In this document: positions 35,488 through 46,235 of the stretch, in pieces | Position numbering within the stretch: the stretch's first letter is position 1 | Layout: every line of letters begins with the position of its first letter | Source: Bathynomus jamesi | Taxonomy: Eukaryota > Arthropoda > Malacostraca > Isopoda > Cirolanidae | Assembly (NCBI GenBank): GCA_023014485.1 | Contig: JAJOZX010000196.1 | Coordinates: forward strand, 800,001-864,000 | Length of the DNA stretch: 64,000 bases | Reading direction: 5' to 3' | Notes under the pieces: model-generated | Seen by the model: only the letters and a program-made list of their open reading frames with translations | What the model was told of the DNA's origin: nothing | The model's database searches: none | Position numbers and translations under genes: made by a program

Positions 35488-36165
35488 TGATACGATTCTT
35501 TCTCCACGAACTGTAAGAGCTAATAGGTTCAAAGGGACGCAGACTTTACTTCAAAATGAAAAACAGTTAAAGCTCTACCTCGCGGAACGTCAGACTGGAG
35601 GACCGCTATTTCCTCAAATAGCGTCGTCGTTCGTTGGCATGACAACGGGATAGTTCGGTTGGTATCTACATTTGTTGGACCAGAAAATGGAGAAAAGACT
35701 AAAAGATGGTCAGCAAGTGAAAAAAAAAGGTGCGCATAGATGTCCTGAGATGGTTCATAAATACAATAAACATATTGGTGGAGTTTATCTCAACGATATG
35801 TTTATCCTTCTACTGTATAAAATTAGGTACTCACAAGTGGTATATGCATATCGTATACCACTGCATCCAAGTTGCGGTAGTAAACGAATGGTTATTGTAT
35901 CGTCACTATCTGAGTCACTCCGTCTCTAGAAACAAACAGCTAATGTCCTTGCTTGATTTCCAAAGGACGATATCAGAGGGTCTGATCAAAGCAGGTAAGC
36001 TACCTCTATCATGAAATACCATCTTTGTCTCCTTCGAGAAACCAAAAAAGAAACAGAGGAATAATGTCAGCAATCCGTTACCTTGTTCTGATTCAAAATA
36101 TGATAAAATTGATCACTTTGCTGTCTATGAAGAGAAGCAAAATAGGTGCAGATTATGTAGAAATA
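35488..36165 (+). pseudogene. piggyBac-type transposase, C-terminal half
   Basis: TVRANRFKGTQTLLQNEKQL (~35510) is the GTxRxNR region; VVRWHDNGIV...VSTFVG (~35630-35675) the W-x-D-N box with the third catalytic Asp; RCPEMVHKYNKHIGGV (~35738-35785) the conserved PEIV-YNKHMGGVD motif, here with Tyr for the usual Asp after GGV; KWYMHIVYHCIQVAVVNEWL (~35845-35900), LLDFQRTISEGLIKAGKLP, then the beginning of the Cys-rich C-terminus (KIDHFAVY-EEKQNRCRLC). piggyBac enzymes insert at TTAA. Frames shift several times and the N-terminal half is missing. Confidence 0.85.
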
Positions 36166-36167
36166 GT

Positions 36168-36319
36168 CACAGTACAATAGCCGCAGTACAATAGCCACAG
36201 TATAATAGCCGCAGTACAATAGCCGCAGTACAATAACCACAGTACAATAGCCACAGTACAATAGCCACAGTACAATAGCCACAGTACAATAGCCACAGTA
36301 CAATAGCCACAGTACAATA
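36168..36319. repeat. 14-bp minisatellite (CCACAGTACAATAG)n
   Basis: About eleven copies, with CCGC/CCAC variants. Confidence 0.95.
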
Positions 36320-36507
36320 CGTACCGTAAATGTATAAAATATAATGCATTTTTATGGTCTTTTAAAACCACAAATTGCTTTCCTAATTCTCATGTAAATA
36401 ATTAGTATTCGCTTATCATTTTCTGAAACAACAATTAATTAATTATCACTGGTATGCATCAATTTTGCTGTCAAGGGTTTTGTAAGTGATTCTTATAGAG
36501 TTTTTCC

Positions 36508-36570
36508 TGCTGATTTCGAATCTGCAATCCGTTTTTCTCAATCAGCTCAGGTTATCCGGCTATGGCCTCA
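36508..36570. repeat. Left TIR of the unnamed transposon, copy 1
   Basis: TGCTGATTTCGAATCTGCAA onward. It pairs with 39095-39157. Confidence 0.75.
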
Positions 36571-36693
36571 TAAGTAAAATAGAATTTTTCGTGATTTTGT
36601 CAAAGCGGAATTGGAACAGTAACATCTATCATCACTTGTTTCACTTGTATAATATCTTTTTTACTTTTCAGGCATATAGATAAAATATTTCAT

Positions 36694-38974
36694 ATGAATA
36701 GAGCGTGTAAAAATGATCCCAATAGATTCTGCTACATATGTGGGACGGTTACCATGCCAAATAACCAGTCCCAAATCACTAATTTGTGAAGACAATGTAT
36801 AGAGCATACTTTGGAATTAAGCTAGGGGACCAGGACAAAAATTTCGCCCTCATATGTGCTGCAAGACGTGCATTGAAAATTTGAGAAGATGGAGCAAAGG
36901 CAGAGCGAAATCTTGCCTTTTGGAATTCCCATGATTTGGAGAGAAGGAATGATCACGTGACAGATTGCTATTTCTGCATGACAAACCTCCAAGGTGGGCT
37001 TATAAATTTATTTTTCTTAAATATTTTGAAATCCTCGTATGAAACTTGACATAATATTCACCATAATGTAATATTCACCATATATAGCATAATATTCACC
37101 ATAATGGTAATCATACATTTACATATACATATTGTTATAGAAATACATTTACACATACATATTGTTATACAAGTTACATTTACATATACAATGATTGCAT
37201 ATTTTCTTTCTTTTCATTCATATTGTCCCCGAAGGGACAATATGAATGAAAAAAAAGAAAATATACAGACTCCATCGACCTATTTCATATCTTACAGACC
37301 GCAGCCTTCCCTCACGAGCCGCCACTGTCTGAATGCTTCTTCTATTTCATATGCAAGTTTTATATCCATGTTTCTGTGTTTCTATTTTCAGGAGTTAACA
37401 AGAAGAATAAACACATTGTTGTATACCCTGACATTCCTTCTGCTATGAGACCTGTACCCCTGGTCCTGGAATTCCAATACCCGACCCACCTCAAACCCTG
37501 GACTTCGATGATTCTGATGATGAATCAATGACCAATGCCAATGACCAGTCCCAGTCGTATATACCTCAAAATACCGCTTCAAATGAGCCGAGGCCTCTCA
37601 ACCAGGCCAAAACTTAATGATCTTACCAGGGATTTAGGACTTTCCAAATTAGCTGCCGAGATCTTGGGCTCACGACTTCGAGAGGACAACTTGCTGGCTC
37701 CGGAACAACATTCTCCTGGTATAGGAAACGAGAGGAAGAATTCCGCAAGTTTTTTGCAGTGCACGAAAATACCTCTTCCTTAGTGTACTGCTGCAATGTT
37801 GAGGGGCTAATCGAATCCTTGGGCCTGCCATATAACGCATCAGAATGGAGGCTATTTATAGACTCGTCTAAACGAAGTTTGAAAGCAGTACTTCTCAACA
37901 TTGGGAATAGAGTTGCATCAGTCCCTGTAGCACATTCCGTACAACTTACTGAGAGCTACGATAACATGAAAATTTTACTGGATGCTCTCGTATACGACCA
38001 ACATAACTGGAGGATCTGTGGAGATTTGAAGGTAATACTAATATCATAAGTAAACTATTGCTATTGACTATGTTGTTTTTCCAAAGGTTATTTGAGAGCG
38101 TATAAGAACACTTAACTTCCCCACAGAAGTGATACAGTCCAATGCATAGATTTTTTTATCTGATAAAACAAATTCTCTAAATTCTTTAAATATTTTCATT
38201 TTTTTTCAGATTGTGGCATTTGTATTGGGAATGCAAGGGGGATACACGAAATACCCATGTTTCCTCTGCAAATGAGATAGCCGAGCGGATGAGAAGCACT
38301 ATGCACAGCGTGAATGGGCATCCAGAGAGAATTTTGAACCTGGGTCGCATAATGTCGTTTCAGTGCCCCTTGTACACCAACAAAAATTTTGCTCCCACCA
38401 CTTCATATTAAGCTGGGCTTGATGAAAAATTTCATCAAATCAATGAATAAGGAAGGTTCAGTATTCCGATATCTCGAGAGTAAATTTCCTCATATATCTG
38501 ATGCTAAACTAAATGCTGGGGTTTTTGATGGTCCTCAAATTCGAACTTTGATCAAGGATACTCAGATGGAAAACGCAATGACTCTAACTGAGAAGAATGC
38601 CTGGCAGGCATTCAAATCAGTTGTCACTGATTTTCTTGGCAAGCGTAGAAGTCCAGAATACGAGTCCGTTGTCGAAAACTTGATGGAAGCTTTCAAAGCT
38701 CATGGGTCGCGCATGTCCATAAAAATGCACTTTTTGTGGTTCCACTCGGACTATTTTCCTGAAAATTGCGGGGATTATAGTGAAGAACAGGGTGAACGAT
38801 TTCACCAAGATATCAAAATAATGGAAGAGAGGTACCAGGAAACTGGATATCAATATGCTGGCGGACTATTGCTGGTGTTTGAAGCGAGACGTGCCCGAAG
38901 AAAAACACAGACGGAAAGCCAAAAAAACTTCATTCCTTCCTCAATAAACTTTTTTCCATATTCATTGTATGAAT
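36694..38974 (+). pseudogene. Unclassified transposase-like protein, three exons, nearly intact
   Basis: Exon 1 (36694-36993) starts MNRACKNDPNRFCYICG and carries Cys pairs (FCYICG, CCKTC, DCYFC) suggesting zinc binding. A 398-bp intron (GT 36994, AG 37391) joins TNLQ to GVNKKNKHIVVYPDIPSAMR. Exon 2 (37392-38031) contains LNDLTRDLGLSKLAAEILGS, EWRLFIDSSKRSLKAVLL and ends RICGDLK. A 178-bp intron (38032-38209) precedes exon 3: FVLGMQGGYTKYPCFLC, LPPLHIKLGLMKNF and SDYFPENCGDYSEEQGERFH, then QDIKIMEERY, ending near 38974. Frameshifts near 36860, 37455, 37615, 37710, 38388 and 38870 and one in-frame TGA (38274) break it. Function is inferred only from its TIR setting. Confidence 0.75.
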
Positions 38975-39094
38975 AAAAGTATTTATTCACACAATGTTTT
39001 CATTTTTCACGAGTGTTCTTATAATATTACTCGTATCTACAGTGTTTAAGCTAAAAAAATCAATAAATTTGGGATAAAATTGGACTTATAATAA

Positions 39095-39157
39095 ATGGCC
39101 AATAGAGAAAAAACCTGACCTGATTGAGGAAAACCAATGTCATTTTCGAATTCAGCA
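39095..39157. repeat. Right TIR of the unnamed transposon, copy 1
   Basis: It ends in GTCATTTTCGAATTCAGCA, the inverse of the left TIR. The same motif occurs at 61130-61176 beside copy 2. Confidence 0.75.
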
Positions 39158-39456
39158 TGGTCGAATTATATAATATGAGTTGAAAAAACCCTCACAGCAG
39201 ACAAAACAATTTCATATGCATACCAGTGTTATCAATTAAAAATAATTATAAAAGAAAATTATATTTTATATACTGAAGTAATAATAAATAAACAAATAAA
39301 ATAATAATTATAATAATAATAATAATAATGATAATAATAATAATAATAATAAATTCTGACTTTGTGCGAATGTTAATTTTATTAATACTGATTTAGGTTA
39401 TTCTTTCATTTTTCAAAATTTTCTTAGAAATTCATAATTCATTTAATTAATTTAAT
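39158..39456. repeat. AT-rich flank with (AAT)n
   Basis: (AAT)n/(ATA)n at 39301-39352; nothing else. Confidence 0.6.
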
Positions 39457-39459
39457 TAA

Positions 39460-39674
39460 CCTAGGAAGCCATCGTGGCCTATTACAATAAGCCAATAAGC
39501 CAAAAACATTTGTTTTCCTGAAAATTATGCCTTTTGCTGTACCCAAGTTAATTTTTATCATTGTTTAGTAACAATGAATTGTTTAATTCAATCTATAAAT
39601 TTAATTTTCATTATGGGGTTTACGTAGAACCAACACTAGTCTCTGTGTGCGGTCCTACACTGGCCTTCTCGGGG
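39460..39674. mobile_element. piggyBac-like MITE in TTAA
   Basis: TTAA on both sides (39456-39459 and 39675-39678). The left end CCTAGGAAGCCATCGTGG and the complement of CCACACTGGCCTT-type right end CCTACACTGGCCTTCTCGGGG are imperfect inverted ends. The right end matches the solitary terminus at 25628. Non-coding. Confidence 0.65.
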
Positions 39675-39679
39675 TTAAT

Positions 39680-40076
39680 TCATTTAATCACTTTTTATTC
39701 ATTCAGTTAATACGCTTTACCCATTAATTCATTTGAGAGCCCAGTAAAGCCAAAAAGTTTAAGAGCCAAAATATGCTAAAAATATACGCTAATAGTCTAA
39801 ATTCGTTGGTTTGTTCCACGCTAACATTATCGTAACATTTATTTTAGCAATAAATGATTTTTTTTTTTGCCTTGAAATGGCCATGAGACGTTCTACTTCC
39901 AGCCGGTAATGGATTCTTCTGTGGCTATTGTAGGTTATTTGACAATGACTCTTTCTAACATGCCCATTGCCTATTCATACAATCATCTTCTAAAGTCGTT
40001 CGCTTCTCCTAAACCTTTCCTCCATTGTATCAAAACTAAGTAACTATATACTAAATTCTAAATTATATATATATAT
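39680..40076. other. Gene-free stretch
   Basis: No feature seen. Confidence 0.4.
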
Positions 40077-40280
40077 AGTGGCGTACGCAAGGGGGGGGGG
40101 GGTCCATGGATGGGTCTGGACTCCCTCCCCCTGGTAAGAAATGAGACAAAAAAAATTTTACATCTTTTTTAACACTGATTTTCATTTTTGTTCATTAAAG
40201 ACAAAAAAATAACATTAGAATAAAAAGAAAATTTAGACCCCACCCCACCCCGCTTTAGGAAAATCCTGCCTACGCCACTG
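40077..40280. mobile_element. hAT-like MITE (GTGGCGTA-GCA ends)
   Basis: AGTGGCGTACGCAAGG at the left and CCTGCCTACGCCACTG at the right are inverted. A poly-G run follows the left TIR and CCCCACCCC precedes the right. Set in (TA)n. Confidence 0.75.
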
Positions 40281-40627
40281 ACATATATATATATATATAT
40301 ATATATCATTTAATTCTTATCCTCGTTTCAGGTAAATCTGATTGAAAAACAATTTCGAAACATTAAATTGAAAATTACTCGCTATGCATGTAATCGATAA
40401 TTCAAATTACAAGCATGTAAATTTAAATTCAGGAAGAGCACCCTAATTGCGAGGAAGAGATGATTGCTACTGCATAACGAGAGACATCAACTGTAAGCAA
40501 ATTGCTCCTGTCTACACGAGGCATGTATATTGTAGGTTTAATTGTTGGATAGATGGCTCGATAGATTTGCTGCCTTCAATAATACGTTAATTTCATTACT
40601 ATTGGCAATGGCGCTGCGTTCCTAACG

Positions 40628-40663
<36 letters not shown>

Positions 40664-40676
40664 TGGGATATATATA
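40281..40676. other. Gene-free stretch with TA tracts
   Basis: TA arrays at 40283-40304 and 40630-40675; no gene. Confidence 0.4.
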
Positions 40677-40986
40677 TGGAATGAATTTCACAATTAAACA
40701 CGTGAAATGAATGAATGATGCAAACCACAAGGAAAAAGAAAAATGATTCCAAGGCCTTTCGTATATTTAGAAGTACACCTCGTCAGGGAATGAAGGGAGA
40801 AGGTGAGATGACAAAAAAATATATACAACGGGACAGAAAAACAAAATGATAAGCACATGATTAACAAGAGTTGATTAGAAGCAAAATAATTTTAATGCAT
40901 TGTTTAACCATATGTATAGATGTAATCACAGAATCAAGTGGGGATAGTTCTAAAGCGCTCGTTAAAAACAGAGATATAATTGAAAG
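40677..40986 (+). pseudogene. Penelope-like element, left part (interrupted by LTR element)
   Basis: Bases 40677-40893 are the 3' end in inverted orientation (AATTTCACAATTAAACACG ... TTAACAAGAGTTGATTAG, the complement of the LINSC-stop end). From about 40894 the plus strand gives ALFNHMYRCNHRIKW and, after a one-base shift, SKALVKNRDIIE, the region after the GIY-YIG core. At 40986 it is cut by the LTR element and resumes at 46010. Penelope-like elements prime on nicked DNA and use a GIY-YIG endonuclease; inverted partial copies joined head to head are common for them. Confidence 0.8.
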
Positions 40987-41447
40987 TGTAGTGAATACTC
41001 TTATTTTAGTTTCAAGATAAATGTTAATTTTACCGTCTTGAATTTCGGAATAGTATAAATTCATTTTAAATTAGTTACCCCATTATAATTCAATTGTGAA
41101 CCACATTAATACTAATTTTATGTATACTATATTATTTTATTGTATGTAAACATAATTAATTATATATCACAATTGTCAGTTAATTATTTATATTCAAATA
41201 TTTATTTTAATCTAATACATGTCCATTTTGTAAATAAATAATAGAAAACCAAAGGTTATATTTTCCACCTTTGGTACTGTCGCAGTTTCGCCTAACGGAC
41301 TCAATACGGCTAGTGAGATAATCACTGGTTGGCACTTAACTAGCGGCAGTGCTTATGGCTACATCATCCAGGTTAACCTAACCGGATAGTGCGCTACGGT
41401 CCCAAGCCGTAGCTTGCCTAGGCCAACGACGACGACGTAAACCAACA
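40987..41447 (+). repeat. 5' LTR
   Basis: TG...CA ends. It matches the 3' LTR except for four one-base indels, one substitution and a six-base difference in a terminal GAC repeat. TTTTATTGTATGTAAAC and AAATAAATAATAGAAAA provide candidate transcription/polyadenylation signals, unproven. Confidence 0.95.
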
Positions 41448-41449
41448 AT

Positions 41450-41467
41450 TGGTGACCCCGGAGCTGG
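41450..41467 (+). other. Primer binding site, tRNA-Trp type
   Basis: TGGTGACCCCG directly after the LTR is complementary to the 3' end of animal tRNA-Trp (CGGGGTCACCA). Complementarity fades after 11 bases. CsRn1-type elements use this primer. Confidence 0.75.
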
Positions 41468-41470
41468 ATT

Positions 41471-41629
41471 ACCCCTTTTACCCGAACGACTAGGACTAGA
41501 CTGTAATGTCGTTCGTGCCCATCACCCCCTTCACCCGAGCGACTAGGACCAGACTGTAACGTCGTTCGTGCCCATCACCCCCTTCACCCGAGCGACTAGG
41601 ACCAGACTGTAATGTCGCTCGTGCCCTCT
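41471..41629 (+). repeat. Leader: three 53-bp repeats with stem-loops
   Basis: Repeats with GACTAGGA at 41488, 41541 and 41594. In each, CGA(A/G)CGAC pairs with GTCG(T/C)TCG around a 17-base loop (stems 41483-41490/41508-41515, 41536-41543/41561-41568, 41589-41596/41614-41621). Lying between PBS and gag, they occupy the place of packaging or dimerisation signals. Confidence 0.85.
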
Positions 41630-41733
41630 GCCCCTCACCCTGCCCGTGCGCTCTGTGCCTGCGCTCGTCTCAACCTCCACTCCTTCGTTGGTAACTTGTC
41701 GTCTTGCTTGTACGTCAGCAAGCATAGGAGAAG

Positions 41734-42506
41734 ATGCCTGACGACGCTGGTGCCATCTCCCACTTGAGCGTAAAGCTCCCCGTCTTCTGGCCGGGTGATC
41801 CATTTATTTGGTTCCACCAAGTGGAATCACAATTCAACTTGGGAAGGATCACCGCTAGCAGGACAAAATACGATCATGTTTTGTCCTCTCTACCAGCGAG
41901 CATCATCTCTGAAGTCCGTGACGTCATCGTATCTACTTCCACGAGTGAGGACCCATACAACGATCTGAAGTCTGCCATCCTGTGCCGCACCACTGTCTCC
42001 GAGCGTGAGAAACTATATCAGTTAATCTCAAAAGAAGAACTTGGAGACCGTAAGCCCACTCAAATGCTGAGGGCTATGCAGTGCGCTCTAGGCGAACGCG
42101 CACAAACCTTCGATAAGGACATCTTTAGACAGTTGTTCTTGCAGAAACTTCTCCATCAGCTCAGCGTGTCTTGGCCACTATGGATCCTGCTACTCCAGTT
42201 GATAAACTAGCAGCAACTGCCGACAAAGTAGTGGAGATTGACACAGCTCCGGTCAACAACGTGAACACACAATCGGAACTGGAGTTGAAAGTGGAAGAGT
42301 TAAGTCAACAACTCAACCACGTTTGTTCTCTGCTACAAAATCAACGGCAAAGAAGCCATTCTCGGTCAAGATTTACGAAGAGGCATCGTTCGAGTTCCGG
42401 GAAGATCTGCTTCTACCACTCGAAATTTGGAAAGAAGGCTAGGAAGTGCATCTCCCTTGCAATTTTCCGTCGGAAAACCCCAGCAGCGAGTCCTAATGGC
42501 GTCTAG
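41734..42506 (+). pseudogene. gag: gag of the CsRn1-like element
   Basis: The start ATG 41734 opens MPDDAGAISHLSVKLPVFWP, then WFHQVESQFNLG, the capsid-like region of this clade (DPxxWFxQVExQF). The first frame ends at 42210; the rest continues in another frame at 42171-42506 (ELKVEELSQQLNHVCSLLQ) to a CHCC-type zinc finger, CFYHSKFGKKARKC (~42408-42449). The last Cys falls out of frame because of another shift. Gag would form the particle and bind RNA. At least two frame breaks, so no intact product. Confidence 0.85.
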
Positions 42507-45452
42507 TACTCGCACTGCCAACCTGTTATTCATAAAGGACAGGAACTCTGGTGTCAATTTCTTGGTTGATACCGGAGCGTCAGTCAGTGTATTCCCTCAA
42601 AAATCTGGTCATAAGCACTCGGAATCTCCGCCTCTATACGCTGCTAACGGTTCCGCATACCCACGTACGGTACTCAATCGCGTGAACTAAACTTGGGCCT
42701 TCACCGATCCTTCAAGTGGATTTTCATCTGTGCTCAAGTGCAGCATCCCATAATCGGCGCTGACTTCCTCCAGCATTTCAAACTCCTGGTGGATCTTGAC
42801 AAGCGACGCTTATGCGACCAGGCCACACTGCTTTCTGTTCTTGCCAAACAGGTTGCCCTTCCGGACGCCTCGAACTCTGCACTTTCCCTCGTTCCCCCTA
42901 ATTCCATGTACCAGTGCCTTTTCCAGCGATATCCAGGAATTCTTCAACCTATGCAGATGGGTGATACCATTAAGCACACCATTACCCATCACATTACAAC
43001 AAAAGGTCCCCCTGTGTTTGCAAAACCCAGACGTCTTGCCCCGGACAAACTGAAAGCTGCCAAATCGGAATTCCAGCTTATGATAGATCTTGGGATAATA
43101 AGACCTTCCAAAAGCAGTTGGTCCTCTCCCTACACCTGGTCCAGAAGAAGTCAGGAGACTGGAGACCATGTGGGGATTACCGGTTTTTGAATTCGACAAC
43201 CATCCCGGACCGATATCCGGTACCAAATGTCCAAGACTTTACTTCTCTTCTCCACGGCAAATCTATCTTCAGTAAAATAGATCTCGTTAAGGCTTTCCAC
43301 CACATTCCCGTAGAGCCTTCGGATATTCCCAAGACTGCAGTTTGTACACCATTTGGTTATTCGAATTTTTGAAGATGCCGTTCGGGCTACGGAATGCTGC
43401 GCAAACCTTTCAGAGGTTTATAGATGAGGTCACCAGAGGCTTAGACTTTGTTTATGCCTACATCGATGATTTGCTTGTGGCCAGCTCAACGGAAGAGGAA
43501 CATAAGGAACATCTTTCACTCCTCTTTCAACGCTTAGAACAATACGGTGTTACTATTAATGCATCTAAGTGTGTGTTTGCACAGCCAACCTTGGAATTTC
43601 TTGGTCACACGATTTCGCAGCACGGAATTACCCCCCTTCAGGACAAGTGTGAAGTGATAAAAAATTACCCAATGCCAAATAATCAGCGTGAGTTACGTCG
43701 GTTTCTAGTTTGGTAAATTATTACCACAAGTTCATTAAAAACTGTGCTAGTGTTCTTGCTCCTCTACACGCTATGATCACACACAAACGCAAGGTAACGA
43801 AATTGTTATGGTGTAGCGATAGTTTACAGGCGTTCGACAATGCCAAAAATGCTATCAATAGTGCATTGTCTCTGTCATTTCCTATCAGTAATGCCCCCTA
43901 ACTCTGACGGTCGATGCATCAGATGTTGCGATCGGTGGAGTGTTGGAACAAACCATTAACGGTCAACAAGCACCATCGCGTTTTACTCGAAAAAGCTGCA
44001 GCCAGCCCAAACGCGTTATAGTGCTTTCGGACGTGAACTTCTTGCTATTTACTTAAACGTGAAGTATTTTCAACATTTCCTTGAAGGCCGAGAGTTTTGT
44101 GTTTTTACCGACCACAAACCTTTGGTCACTGTCTTCAATAAAAAACAGCTGTAACCACTCTCCAGAGTCATCAGGCAACTCGATTATATCTCGCAATTTA
44201 CCACAGATATCCGCCACATCAAAGGTGTCTTGAACACTCCAGCGGATGCACTTTCAAGAATAGAGATTACTTCTGTTACCCTCAGCTCTACACTGTGGAA
44301 TGCTATTGCACAGGATCAAGATAAGGATACGGAACTACAAGACCTGCTCAGAGAAGGCTCCACTCACTCACTTTCCCTCAAGAAAATGAGTATGCAGGAT
44401 TGTCTGTGCCCCTCTATTGCGACGTATCAACAGCTGCTATTCGCCCTTATGTCCCTCCATGTCACAGAAAAGCAGTCTTCATGGATCTTCATAAGCCCTC
44501 CCATCCTGGTATCCGTGCTTCGCAACACCTGGTTGCCTCTCGCTTTGTTTGGCCCTCGATGCGGAAGGATGTCAAACATTGGACCAAAACGTGCCTTGCC
44601 TGCCAGCGTGCCAAAGTCCAAAGGCACACCAGGTCCCCCTTTGACGCATTCCCGCCCCCATCCCAGCGATTTGATGTAATTCATGTAGACATTGTTGGCC
44701 CTCTTCCAGTGATTCAAGGCCAACGTTATCTGCTCACCTGTCTCGACCGCTTTTCCAGATGGCCTGAAGCCATTCCACTTCCTGATATCCAAGCGGAAAC
44801 TGTTGCAAGAGCCTTTCTTCATGGATGGGTATCAAGATTTGGATTGCCGACAAAAGTCATCACTGACCAAGGTCGCCAATTTGAGTCTTCGCTTTGGAAG
44901 AAGTTTACCAGCTTGTTGGGTACAGTACATGCGCATACCTGTGCGTATCATCCGCAAGCTAACGGCCTCGTCGAACGCTTCCATCGCCAGCTGAAGTCAT
45001 CCCTTATGTGTCACGAAGACTCCCATTGGATGGATAAGCTTCCACTCGTGTTGCTTGGTATTCGCTCTGCATTTAAGAGTGATCTGAAGACTACAGCGGC
45101 TGAACTAGTCTATGGAACAACACTGCGGCTACCAGGTGGCTACTTCACTGCAGGGGATAAGTCATGTGATCCTACGGAATTCGCTCAGACACTTTCCTCT
45201 CACATGCAGTCCCTTCAGCCTGTTCCCCCTCGATTGACTAGCCAACAGAACATCTTTGTTTCCCCAGCCCTCCAGTCTTGCACCCACGTTTTCGTTCGTG
45301 TACCTGTCCCAAAACGGCCTCTCCAATGTCCATATGACGGGCCCTATGAAGTTCTCCGACGTACGCGCAAATCATTTCTCATCCAGCGCGGTTCCAAGGT
45401 CGACAAGGTTTCTATCGATCGTCTTAAGCCTGCGTTTTTGGAATCACCTTAA
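42427..45452 (+). pseudogene. pol: pol of the CsRn1-like element (PR-RT-RNH-IN)
   Basis: Protease DTGAS at 42568-42582. RT from about 43020: [16 protein letters not shown] (~43130-43175), [29 protein letters not shown] and the catalytic YIDDLLVAS (~43459-43485). RNase H begins LTVDASDVAIGGVLEQ (~43903) and is badly frame-broken to about 44240. Integrase shows the HHCC finger (HPGIRASQH ... CLACQ, ~44490-44610) and Asp-Asp-35-Glu in HVDIVGPL (~44685), ITDQGRQFES (~44860) and NGLVERFH (~44965). The stop is at 45452. It lies in at least six frames in total; the integrase third (44400-45452) is a single intact frame. Confidence 0.92.
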
Positions 45453-45522
45453 GTGAGGTACAAGTAGCTACCAAAAGGTTCAGCGGAAATCTGTGTCGTT
45501 CGGAACTCTTTGACCTTCCTCT

Positions 45523-45536
45523 CTGGTGGGGGAGTG
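45523..45536 (+). other. Polypurine tract
   Basis: GGTGGGGGAG just before the 3' LTR is the likely plus-strand primer. Confidence 0.65.
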
Positions 45537-46005
45537 TGTAGTGAATACTCTTATTTTAGTTTCAAGATAAATGTTAATTTTACCGTCTTGAATTTCGGAA
45601 TAGTATAATTCATTTTAAATTAGTTACCCCATTATAATTCAATTGTGAACCACATTAATACTAATTTTATGTATACTATATTATTTTATTGTATGTAAAC
45701 ATAATTAATTATATATCACAATTGTCAGTTAATTATTTATATTCAAATATTTATTTTAATCTAATACCATGTCCATTTTGTAAATAAATAATAGAAAACC
45801 AAAGGTTATATTTTCCACCTTTGGTACTGTCGCAGTTTCGCCTAACGGACTCAATACGGCTAGTGAGATAATCACTGGTTGGCACTTAACTAGCGGCAGT
45901 GCTTATGGCTACATCATCCAGGTTAACCTATACCGGATAGATGCGCTACGGTCCCAAGCCGTAGCTTGCCTAGGCCGACGACGACGACGACGACGTAAAC
46001 CAACA
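45537..46005 (+). repeat. 3' LTR
   Basis: Begins TGTAGTGAATACTC, ends GACGTAAACCAACA. It carries two more GAC units than the 5' LTR. Confidence 0.95.
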
Positions 46006-46009
46006 AAAG

Positions 46010-46235
46010 GAATATTCTAGAATGTGCATTTATCCATTTTAAAAATAATTTCAATAACAGTTCGGGAATGTATAAAATTGACAATATCCTGTTAAAATAC
46101 CTTTTGCCTCTAATTAACTCTTGTTAATCATGTGCTAATCTTTTTTTTTTCTGTCCCGTTGTATATATTTTTGTCATCTCGCCTTCTCCCTTCATTCCCT
46201 GACGAGGTGTACTTCTGAATACACGAAAGGCCTTG

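Larger units (their letters stand above)
36508..39157 (+). mobile_element. Unnamed TIR transposon family, copy 1 (with introns)
   Basis: The left end TGCTGATTTCGAA...CTCAATCAGCTCAGGTT (36508-36553) is the inverse of the right end AACCTGACCTGATTGAG...TTCGAATTCAGCA (39112-39157), with about ten mismatches in 46 bp. Further matching sequence (TATGGCC / GGCCAATA) lies inside. The only gene is a multi-exon ORF on the plus strand. The same termini flank the homologous gene at 59068-61176. The outermost boundary and TSD could not be fixed; similarity may extend a few bases outward. I do not recognise the family. Confidence 0.8.
40987..46005 (+). mobile_element. Ty3/gypsy LTR retrotransposon, CsRn1-like
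   Basis: A 5019-bp element with LTRs of 461 and 469 bp starting TGTAGTG and ending CCAACA. The target duplication is AAAG (40983-40986 and 46006-46009). The order LTR, PBS matching tRNA-Trp, gag with a CHCC-type finger, protease, RT, RNase H, integrase, purine tract, LTR fits the CsRn1 clade of Metaviridae. Coding frames are interrupted at many points. It lies inside a Penelope-like ORF, whose codons continue on either side. Confidence 0.93.

Noticed and set aside
36168..36319. CRISPR-like array
   Set aside because: Units of 14 bp are directly adjacent with no spacers, and the context is eukaryotic. The same reasoning applies to the 31- and 32-bp arrays.
36067..36371. ORF with repeated LYCGYCTVAIV
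   Set aside because: It is the reverse-strand translation of the 14-bp minisatellite.
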